A stretch of DNA of 64,000 nt. It comes from Pseudomonas frederiksbergensis. Lineage in GTDB: Bacteria > Pseudomonadota > Gammaproteobacteria > Pseudomonadales > Pseudomonadaceae. Below, piece by piece: positions 57,524 through 64,000 of the stretch. The translations under genes and the position numbers were made by a program. The stretch's first letter is position 1. Every line of letters begins with the position of its first letter. The stretch covers positions 5,632,501 to 5,696,500 of the forward strand of contig NZ_CP017886.1 of NCBI RefSeq assembly GCF_001874645.1. Reading direction: 5' to 3'. The notes under the pieces are model-generated. The model did no database searches and had not been told where the DNA came from. It saw only the letters and a list, made by a program, of their open reading frames with translations.

Positions 57524-57652
57524 TCAGCCGGCCGGCTCGACTGTGCAACTCATTTCCCCTGAGCCTGGCTTCTGGAAAAGGACCACGTTGCCGTTTTGCC
57601 AGAAGCTGTAGTTCCCCTGATAATCCTTGCCAGTGTATTCAGCACTGATCAC
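57524..57652 (-). CDS. Tiny ORF or gene remnant behind the RND gene, 42 aa
   Basis: GTG at 57652 overlaps the RND stop as GTGA and opens a 42-codon frame containing EYTGKDYQGNYSFWQNG and ending SCTVEPAG. The composition looks like genuine protein, and its sequence explains the two inverted repeats here (57512-57521/57610-57619 and 57568-57575/57599-57606). No domain is recognised. It may be the tail of a decayed gene or a small co-translated protein. Confidence 0.35.
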   Translation of the reverse strand: MISAEYTGKDYQGNYSFWQNGNVVLFQKPGSGEMSCTVEPAG

Positions 57653-60600
57653 TCAGAAGCGAGCGCGGCGTCCCCTCTTACCTGTTGGGTGCCAGCGGCC
57701 GCCTGGCGACCCACCTTGAACCATGCGGCGTACAACGCCGGGACGAAGAAGATCGTCAGTAGCGTCGCCACGGTAAGGCCGCCCATGATCGCAATTGCCA
57801 TCGGCCCCCAGAACACACTGCGCGTTAGCGGGATCATTGCGAGCACGGTGGCCAGCGCCGTCAGCATCACCGGACGGGCCCGGTGAATGGCGGCATCCAG
57901 CACGGCATTCCACGGGTCGCGCCCTTCAGCGATCTCGGTTTGCACCTGGTCGATCAGGATCACCGAGTTGCGCATGATCATGCCACCCAGTGCGATGATG
58001 CCCAGGATCGCGACGAAGCCCAGCGGCGACTGAAACACCAACAACGCCGGCACCACGCCGATCAGGCCCAGCGGTGCAGTCAGTATCACCATCCACATGC
58101 GGGAAAAGTTCTGCAGTTGCAGCATAAGCAGCAGCAGGATGGTGACCAGCATCAGCGGGGCCACCGCGAGCAGCGCCTTGTTGGCCTTGTCACTTTCCTC
58201 CACCGCGCCGCCCACGTCTATGCGGTAGCCCGTCGGCAGCTTGGCTTCGATGTCCTTAAGCAACGGCTGGATCTCCTGCGTTACCGATACACCCTGCTCG
58301 CCATCTTTCACGTCGGCACGCACCGTGATCGCCATGTCACGGTTGCGGCGCCACAGCACCGGTTCATCCAGTTCAGAGTGCACCTGTGCAACTTGCGACA
58401 GCGGCACCACCGTGCCCTGGCGGGTGTATAGGTTGATGTCTTTCAGTGTATCGAGGTTCAAGCGTTCCTCAGGCACGGCACGGGCCACGATGTCGATCAG
58501 GTCCTCGTGCTCACGCAGCTGCGACAAGGTTGCGCCGTTCATCACGGTCTGGGTCGCCAGCGACACGTCGGCCGGCGTGAGGCCCAGCGCGCTCGCCTTG
58601 TCCTGATCAAGCTCCACTTTCAGCGTGCGAACCGGGTCGTTCCAGTCGAGCTGGAGGTCGCGTACCTTCGGGCTGGCCCCGACCACCTTCTCTACCTCGC
58701 GGGCGATTTTGCGCACCACCTGGGTATCGGGGCCGACGACGCGGAACTGCACCGGGTAGCCGACGGGCGGCCCCAGTTCAAGCCGGGTTACGCGTATCCA
58801 CGCCTGGGGGAATTGCGGGTCGGCCGCGGCCATCAGCCGCGCACGCACTCGCTCGCGCGCGTTCAGATCCTTGGTCATTACGACAAACTGGGCAAAGCCC
58901 GGATTCGGCAGTTCGGGGTTGAGCGAGAGATAGAAGCGCGGTGCGCCGGCGCCGGTGTAGGCAGTGAAGTACTTGACCTCTTCGTCCTTCGACAGCTCCG
59001 CCTCCATCCGCTTCACCTGTTCGGTGGTCGCCATGATGGACGAACCCTCTTTCATGCGCAGGTCAACGACCAGCTCAGGGCGCGAACTGTTGGGGAAGAA
59101 CTGCTGCGGCACACACTTCATGCCGGCCAGAGCAAGCGCCAGGGCGCCAAAGGTTGCTCCGATGACAACCCAGCGGCGCTCGATGGCAGTGTCGATCAGG
59201 CCGCGCAGCCTGCGGTAGAACTTCGTGCCATACGGATCACCGGCATGCTGGTGCTTGCCAAAGTCCTTGGGCAGCATCTTGACTGCCAGGTAGGGTGTGA
59301 AGACACCCGAGCAGATCCACGAGAACAGCACCGCGGCGCCGACGATCCAGAAAATGCCACCCGCGTACTCGCCCGTGGTGGACTTCGAGAGGCCGATGGG
59401 CAAGAAGCCCACGACGGTGATGAGTGCGCCGGTCAGGCGCGGCATGGCGGTGGACTGATAGGAGAAGGCGGCGGCCTTCACGCGGTCCATGCCGGCCTCC
59501 ATCTTCACCACCATCATTTCGATAGCGATGATCGCGTCATCGACCAGCAGGCCGAGCGCAATGATCAGCGAGCCGAGCGAGATGCGCTCGAGATTCCAGC
59601 CCATCGCCAGCATCACCAGCGCCACGCCCCCCAACACCAGCGGCACCGAGGTCGCGACCACAAGGCCTGTGCGCCAGCCCAGACTGGCCAGGCTCACCGC
59701 GATCACAATGATCAGCGCTTCCATCAGCGACCGCTCGAAGTCCCAGATCGCGTCTTTCACAGTGGAGGGCTGGTCGGCTACGCGCTCCAGTTCCACGCCG
59801 TGCGGCAGCTCGGACTGGATCTTGTCGACCGCCGTCTCCATCGCCTTGCCGAGGTCTACGATATTGCCGTCGTTGGTCATCGTGATGCCAAGCATCAGCA
59901 CCGGCTGGCCATTGTGACGGACCGTGTAGGTTGGCGGATCCTCAAAGCCACGCGTGACGGTCGCAATGTCGCCGAGCTTGATCAGCCGGCCGCCCGCCGT
60001 GATGGGCACGTTGCGGATAGCGTCTTCGCTGGTGAACTGGCCGCTTACGCGCACCATGACGCGGTCGCCATGGGTGTCGATCTGGCCTGCGGGCAACATG
60101 GCGTTCTGGCTCTTGAGGCTTTCGGCGATGGCCAATGGTGTAATGCCCAGTGCTGCCAGGCGCTCATGCGAGAACTCGACGTAGACACGCTTGGCCTGCT
60201 TGCCGATGACATCGATCTTTTTGACCATCGGTACCTTCAGCATGCGCCGCTTAATGTCCTCGGCCGCGTCCGACAGCTCGGCGTGGCCGACGCCGTCGCC
60301 CTTGACCGCGTACATCAGGCCATACACGTCGCCGTACTCGTCGTTTACGATCGGGCCGATCACGCCGTCAGGCAGCTCAAGCTTCAGGTCGTTGAGTTTC
60401 TTGCGCGCCTGGTACCAGGCCTCGCGCTGGTCGGCCTTGGAGGTGCCGCCGCGCACAGTAAGCGTCATGCCGGCATAGCCTTGTCGCGCGTAGGTGACCA
60501 CCTTCTCGAAGTTGTCGATCTGCTCGAATTTCTTCTCCATGCGATTGAGGACCTGGTCTTGCATCTGCTGGGCGGTTGCGCCCGGCCAGATGACAATCGC

Positions 60601-60747
60601 GGTCATGGAGGGCACGGAAAAGTTCGGATCCTCGAGCTGACCGAGCCGGGTGAAGCTGAAGGCGCCGGCCGCCGCGACAATGAGGAGCATGAACAGGACG
60701 ATGGCGCGATGGCGCAGCGCCCAGTCTGTGAGGTTGAAGGTGTTCAT
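57649..60747 (-). CDS. RND efflux pump inner-membrane transporter (HAE-1 type)
   Basis: A 1032-residue AcrB-like transporter. It has 12 transmembrane helices in two halves with two large periplasmic loops. The proton-relay segment is LGLLVDDAIIAIEMMVVKMEAG (aspartate pair about 400), and the second half contains MLVTILLLLMLQLQNFSRMW and ALGGMIMRNSVILIDQV. It exchanges protons for exported compounds. Its ATG overlaps the adaptor stop (ATGA). It lies in a three-gene minus-strand operon with adaptor and outer-membrane channel. Substrates cannot be deduced; TriC/MexK-type relatives export biocides and antibiotics. Confidence 0.92.
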   Translation of the reverse strand: MNTFNLTDWALRHRAIVLFMLLIVAAAGAFSFTRLGQLEDPNFSVPSMTAIVIWPGATAQQMQDQVLNRMEKKFEQIDNFEKVVTYARQGYAGMTLTVRGGTSKADQREAWYQARKKLNDLKLELPDGVIGPIVNDEYGDVYGLMYAVKGDGVGHAELSDAAEDIKRRMLKVPMVKKIDVIGKQAKRVYVEFSHERLAALGITPLAIAESLKSQNAMLPAGQIDTHGDRVMVRVSGQFTSEDAIRNVPITAGGRLIKLGDIATVTRGFEDPPTYTVRHNGQPVLMLGITMTNDGNIVDLGKAMETAVDKIQSELPHGVELERVADQPSTVKDAIWDFERSLMEALIIVIAVSLASLGWRTGLVVATSVPLVLGGVALVMLAMGWNLERISLGSLIIALGLLVDDAIIAIEMMVVKMEAGMDRVKAAAFSYQSTAMPRLTGALITVVGFLPIGLSKSTTGEYAGGIFWIVGAAVLFSWICSGVFTPYLAVKMLPKDFGKHQHAGDPYGTKFYRRLRGLIDTAIERRWVVIGATFGALALALAGMKCVPQQFFPNSSRPELVVDLRMKEGSSIMATTEQVKRMEAELSKDEEVKYFTAYTGAGAPRFYLSLNPELPNPGFAQFVVMTKDLNARERVRARLMAAADPQFPQAWIRVTRLELGPPVGYPVQFRVVGPDTQVVRKIAREVEKVVGASPKVRDLQLDWNDPVRTLKVELDQDKASALGLTPADVSLATQTVMNGATLSQLREHEDLIDIVARAVPEERLNLDTLKDINLYTRQGTVVPLSQVAQVHSELDEPVLWRRNRDMAITVRADVKDGEQGVSVTQEIQPLLKDIEAKLPTGYRIDVGGAVEESDKANKALLAVAPLMLVTILLLLMLQLQNFSRMWMVILTAPLGLIGVVPALLVFQSPLGFVAILGIIALGGMIMRNSVILIDQVQTEIAEGRDPWNAVLDAAIHRARPVMLTALATVLAMIPLTRSVFWGPMAIAIMGGLTVATLLTIFFVPALYAAWFKVGRQAAAGTQQVRGDAALASE

Positions 60748-61856
60748 CGGGTGGCCTGCTGCGTGGTATTCGCGTCAACAATCGCCGCGCCGGGGAGGGC
60801 GACCTTCAGTCCGGACGCCATCTTCTGCACCCCGGCGGTGACGACCAATACGCCGGCCTGCGGCCCGGAGACGAGCACCTCGTCGTTGCGGTAGCCCCAC
60901 ACCGCCACACGCTCCAGCTCGACGATGCCTACCGGGTCCTTGCCCGCGGGCGTGACCACCCACAGCGCCGGCTGGCCGCCGCTTTGCGTCAGTGCCGTGG
61001 CCGGCACCGCCGCCACCGAGATAGTTGTCAGCCTGCGCTCGGCCATTACCGTGGCGGTGGCGCCCAGCGGCAGCGCCTTCAACGGCTTAAGCCGCGCGCG
61101 ATAGGTGCGCGTCTGCGCCGCAGCCTGCGGCGACAGTTCGCGCAGCGTGACATCGAAGGTCTCGTTCGGCGCACTGGCCAGCAAGGCCTTGAAACGCGCC
61201 TCTTTGAAAACGGACAGCTGATCCTCGGGCACATCGACGACGATCTCGGATTCATCCGGATTCGCCACCGCGACAACCGGTTGGCCCTCCGCCACGACCT
61301 GTCCCGCTTCAAAGCGCACAGCCGTGACGACACCGCTACGCGAGGCGCGCAGCACGGTGTACTTGATCCGGTTGCGCGCGAGTTCAAGCTTTCGCGCCTC
61401 GGCCTCGGCGGTCGCATGCGCGGTCTGGGCATTTGTATGGGCACGCTCTTCATCGGCCGCACTGACCGAACCGTCAGCCTTCAGCGCGGTCAGGCGCTGG
61501 CGGTCCGAGTCGGCCTGGTGCGTCTGCTCGACGGCAACCGTCCACTGCTGTTGCGACGCTTGCTCAGCGAGGCGGTAGTCGCTGTCATCCAGCACAGCCA
61601 ATATGTCGCCTTCGCGCACAAACTGGCCTACATCGACCTTGCGCTGGGCAACCTTGCCGCCCACGCGGAAAGCCTGGTCGACTTCATGCCGCGACTGTAC
61701 GGTGCCCACGTAGCGACTGACGTCGCGGGCATTGTCGTAGTTAATTTCAACGGTGCGTACCGGCCGTGGTGCCTGCACAGTGGGCTGGTCCGGGCTACAC
61801 GCGGACAGCATGACGGCTACGGCCAACGCGCCGGCCGCAGTAAGGGAATTCTTCAA
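60744..61856 (-). CDS. RND efflux periplasmic adaptor (membrane fusion protein)
   Basis: A 370-residue lipoprotein-type adaptor. The lipobox ends at Cys20 (VMLSAC). The lipoyl halves (FRVGGKVAQRKVDVGQFVREGDILAVLD and IKYTVLRASRSGVVTAVRFEAGQVVAEGQPVVAV) flank a coiled-coil hairpin (about residues 90-160). The barrel and membrane-proximal domains follow. It links the RND pump to the outer-membrane channel. ATGA overlap with the RND gene. Confidence 0.92.
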   Translation of the reverse strand: MKNSLTAAGALAVAVMLSACSPDQPTVQAPRPVRTVEINYDNARDVSRYVGTVQSRHEVDQAFRVGGKVAQRKVDVGQFVREGDILAVLDDSDYRLAEQASQQQWTVAVEQTHQADSDRQRLTALKADGSVSAADEERAHTNAQTAHATAEAEARKLELARNRIKYTVLRASRSGVVTAVRFEAGQVVAEGQPVVAVANPDESEIVVDVPEDQLSVFKEARFKALLASAPNETFDVTLRELSPQAAAQTRTYRARLKPLKALPLGATATVMAERRLTTISVAAVPATALTQSGGQPALWVVTPAGKDPVGIVELERVAVWGYRNDEVLVSGPQAGVLVVTAGVQKMASGLKVALPGAAIVDANTTQQATR

Positions 61857-61886
61857 GGCGGTTCCTCTTTGAAAAACGACAGGTTC

Positions 61887-63413
61887 TTAGGAAAGTGGTG
61901 GCCGGTCGGCTTCGGTGGCTTCGGTGGCTGCGGTGGGGGTGGCGGGTTGTTCGAATACCTGCCAGCCCCCGCCCAGTGCTTTGTAGAGCTGCACGCTATC
62001 GAGCAGCAGGCGAGTGTTGCTTTCGTTGGCATTCAGGCGTGCCGCCAGGCGCGCCCGCTGCGAATCCAGCAGCGGCAACAGGTCGATCTGCCCGCGGTTA
62101 TAGAGCGACTGGGCGCGGTTTTGCGCAGACTCCGCGGACGCGGCGGCCAATTGCAGCGACCCGGCGCGGCGGCGTTCCTGCGCCAGCGTGACGAGGGCGT
62201 TCTCCACATCCTCAAGCGCCCGGACGATGCCGTCTTCGGCGCGCAGCAGTGCCTCCTGTTGAGCACTTTCTGCAGCCTCGTTGATCGCTTGCGTGCGCCC
62301 GGCGTTGAAGATCGGCATCGCCAGCAGGCCCGCCACGTTGGTAAAGCGCGCAGCGCCGAGATCGGCACCGTTCAGGTTCAGGTCTTGGCGGCCGAAGGAC
62401 GCGCCGAGGAAAAGCCGCGGAAACCACTCGGCTGCGGCCTGTTGGCGGCGCGCATTGGCTGCGTCGACCTGCGCCATCAGCGCCAGCACGTCTGGTCGGC
62501 GTTGCAGCAGCGCGGCGGGCTGGCCCGGCTTGGCCTCGGGCACCGCCGCCACATCGCCACCCGAGGGCTGGATGTTCGCGGTATTGAAGGACGGGTCGGC
62601 GATCAGCACCGCGATACGATGACGCGACACAGCCGCCTGCGTTTCCAGCGGTGGAATCTGCGCCCGCGCCGACAAGGCGTCGGTCTGCGCGCGCTCGACG
62701 TCGAAGGCGGATGCCAGCCCCACCTGCTGGCGCGCGGTGACCAGACGCAGCGTCTCGTCCTGCATCGCCGAGATGGCGCGCAGCGTCGCGACCTGGCGCT
62801 GCGCGCCGACCAGGGTGAAGTAGTTGCTGACGACGTCGCTCATCACCAGCAGGCGTACGCCGCGCATGCTGTCCTTCGCGGCCAGCGCATCGGCGTTGGC
62901 CGCCGCTGCGCCGGCGCGCAGGCGGCCGCTCAGGTCGAGCTCCCACGAGACGTCCAGGCCCACGCCGGCGGTCTTGGTATCCGGATAACCCTGTTTCGTG
63001 GCCGAGTTGTAGCCGCTGCTGCGATCGCTGCCGGAGGCGGATGCGCCGACGCTCGGGAGCAGCCAGGAACGGCTGACCGTTTCGCCGGCACGCGCGGCGC
63101 GCAGGCGCTCGGCGGCGATCTTGACGTCGCGGTTCTCGCGCGCTGCTCGGCGCACCAGATCCGTCAGCACCGGGTCGTGGTAGACCTCCCACCACGCCGC
63201 CTCGGGTTCCATCTCGGAGGCTGTGCTCGCGGCGAAGTTGCTCGGCAGGTCGACCGACGGCTTGACCACTGGCGTGGAGCAACCGGCCAGGGTGAGGGCG
63301 ATTGAGGTGGCAAGGGCGGCCGCAACGGCGAGCCCGGCCGGGCGCTCGGCCCGTTGCAAGGCGGTCCGGCCGGTGTGGAGGGGCAGTGGAAAGGAAACTG
63401 GAAGTCGCGGCAT
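61887..63413 (-). CDS. Outer-membrane efflux channel (NodT/OprM family)
   Basis: A 508-residue TolC-superfamily lipoprotein. The lipobox Cys is about residue 45 (ALTLAGC). Two repeats of the outer-membrane-factor fold are seen, with DLVRRAARENRDVKIAAERLRAAR in the first and NEAAESAQQEALLRAEDGIVRALEDVENALVTLAQE in the second. Start at ATG 63413; further open frame to 63503 lacks a ribosome site. First gene of the tripartite operon, so its promoter should lie in 63414-63530, where no regulator gene is visible. Confidence 0.9.
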   Translation of the reverse strand: MPRLPVSFPLPLHTGRTALQRAERPAGLAVAAALATSIALTLAGCSTPVVKPSVDLPSNFAASTASEMEPEAAWWEVYHDPVLTDLVRRAARENRDVKIAAERLRAARAGETVSRSWLLPSVGASASGSDRSSGYNSATKQGYPDTKTAGVGLDVSWELDLSGRLRAGAAAANADALAAKDSMRGVRLLVMSDVVSNYFTLVGAQRQVATLRAISAMQDETLRLVTARQQVGLASAFDVERAQTDALSARAQIPPLETQAAVSRHRIAVLIADPSFNTANIQPSGGDVAAVPEAKPGQPAALLQRRPDVLALMAQVDAANARRQQAAAEWFPRLFLGASFGRQDLNLNGADLGAARFTNVAGLLAMPIFNAGRTQAINEAAESAQQEALLRAEDGIVRALEDVENALVTLAQERRRAGSLQLAAASAESAQNRAQSLYNRGQIDLLPLLDSQRARLAARLNANESNTRLLLDSVQLYKALGGGWQVFEQPATPTAATEATEADRPPLS

Positions 63414-63530
63414 CGCATTGGACTCGTGTGGATTCGAGATGGCATCAGCGTAGGGCCCGGTGTGCGCGAAGTCGTCAGCGAAGCGTCGCCGTTCGGTCGC
63501 CATATCGAGCGCTCATTCAGGTTGGAGACG

Positions 63531-63746
63531 TCACTCGCCGTCGGCATCTGCCGTGTGCTCGTCGGCCGCCGACACGAGGTCCGAGGCAATCGACTCCAGC
63601 AGCTCTTCGGCGGACGAGAACTCGCGCTGACGTCCGGTGACCAGGTTTTCGAGGCGGCCCACTAGGGCCCCCGGCGCGGCATCGCCACGCAGCTTCACTA
63701 CGTACGAGCGGCGGCTCGGGTACTTGGATTCAGGGTTCAGGTTCAT
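63531..63746 (-). CDS. Small hypothetical protein of mobile-island type, 71 aa
   Basis: A 71-residue soluble protein starting MNLNPESKYPSRRSYVVKLRGDA and ending in an acidic tail. No catalytic motif is visible. I recall similar short proteins (GRLENLVTGRQREFSSAEELL) encoded in integrative elements and near resistance or efflux genes, but this is memory rather than a search. It precedes the efflux operon by 118 bp in the same direction. Confidence 0.6.
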   Translation of the reverse strand: MNLNPESKYPSRRSYVVKLRGDAAPGALVGRLENLVTGRQREFSSAEELLESIASDLVSAADEHTADADGE

Positions 63747-63869
63747 CGCAGACCAGGGGATCAAGAAAGTTCGACGACAGCGTAGGCCGCCCCCTGGGTC
63801 GAGTCGTAAGCGAAAGGTCAGACTTCGGTCGGGACAGCGCCCGTCAATGAACGGCGCGCCCTTGTCGCT

Positions 63870-64000
63870 TCAAGCCGACTTGGCAGCCTGAAGCAGCAAG
63901 CGCGCACGTTTCACCAGCTCGGTTCCGTCAGTTTCGGGTGACTGGTCAACCAGCGTCGCCAATGCCTGGTGGTCCTCGGCTGCGGCGTTGTGGTGCTCGC
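63870..64000 (-). CDS. C-terminal fragment of an unidentified gene (runs off the window)
   Basis: The last 43 codons of a minus-strand ORF, cut by the window end, begin EHHNAAAEDHQALATL and end LLLQAAKSA. Alanine-rich helix with clustered His near the start of the visible part. The rest lies outside the window, so no function is proposed. Confidence 0.5.
   Translation of the reverse strand, partial: EHHNAAAEDHQALATLVDQSPETDGTELVKRARLLLQAAKSA

Noticed and set aside
53228..57648. selC as an integration site for an island carrying the following genes
   Set aside because: No second copy of the tRNA 3' end was seen within the window and no integrase gene lies next to selC; it cannot be supported here.
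58507..60894. A 795-codon plus-strand ORF opposite the RND gene
   Set aside because: Antisense shadow caused by high GC at third positions; the minus-strand frame encodes a full AcrB-like protein.
60984..63305. A 773-codon plus-strand ORF opposite the adaptor and channel genes
   Set aside because: Low-complexity Arg/Gln/His-rich translation spanning two real genes on the other strand.

Overview
The window is a GC-rich, gene-dense stretch of a Pseudomonas chromosome, most likely of the P. fluorescens group. The evidence is the arginine transaminase (aru) locus in the order known from P. aeruginosa, the fdnGHI-fdhE-selA-selB-selC block, the polyamine gamma-glutamylation genes, and many REP hairpins of fluorescent-pseudomonad type between genes.

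Layout. (1) 0-6.9 kb: the end of a DinG/XPD-type helicase, a DJ-1/PfpI-like protein, then a minus-strand polyamine cluster (glutamine-synthetase-like ligase, PotF-like binding protein, FAD amine oxidoreductase, GNAT) with a divergent AraC regulator. (2) 6.9-12.9 kb: an XRE-cupin regulator, a large old-yellow-enzyme/Fe-S/FAD oxidoreductase, and divergently a PotD-like binding protein, a class II aldolase-like protein and a BetI-like TetR regulator. A 145-bp MITE-like element and a 215-bp palindromic element lie between these genes. (3) 13-27.9 kb: the arginine transaminase region. It holds the regulator AruR, a periplasmic sensor protein, the hybrid kinase AruS, an amino-acid permease behind a 24-codon leader ORF, three acyl-CoA enzymes, AruI, AruH, an aldehyde dehydrogenase and a flavodoxin-fold oxidoreductase. 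(4) 28.4-33.2 kb: small stress-type or unknown genes (SYLF protein, DUF3309 peptide, periplasmic proteins), a short histidine kinase and two tandem Crp/Fnr regulators. (5) 33.3-37.3 kb: a second gamma-glutamylation cluster (ligase, aldehyde dehydrogenase, iron alcohol dehydrogenase). (6) 37.5-44 kb: a complete SUF iron-sulphur operon of the SufBCDSU-SufT type, led by a Rieske ferredoxin. (7) 44.2-53.3 kb: selenocysteine-containing formate dehydrogenase (in-frame UGA with a visible SECIS hairpin), FdhE, SelA, SelB and tRNA-Sec. (8) 53.4-57.5 kb: an mgtE gene behind an M-box magnesium riboswitch and, divergently, a yybP-ykoY-type riboswitch. An intact IS5-family element (55262-56453, TTAG target duplication) separates the latter from its probable target, a CaCA cation exchanger. 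(9) 57.5-64 kb: a tripartite RND efflux operon and fragments of genes with a mobile-island flavour.

The catabolic parts (1-3, 5) all take apart nitrogen compounds such as polyamines, arginine and amines. Parts 6 and 7 could work together, SUF supplying Fe-S clusters and selABC supplying selenocysteine to formate dehydrogenase, although that link is inferred only from adjacency.

The most notable observations are the IS insertion between a metal riboswitch and its transporter, the divergent pair of metal riboswitches, the SUF operon in a genus that normally relies on ISC, and the leader ORF coupled to the arginine-locus permease. All assignments were made by reading the sequence; no database search was run.
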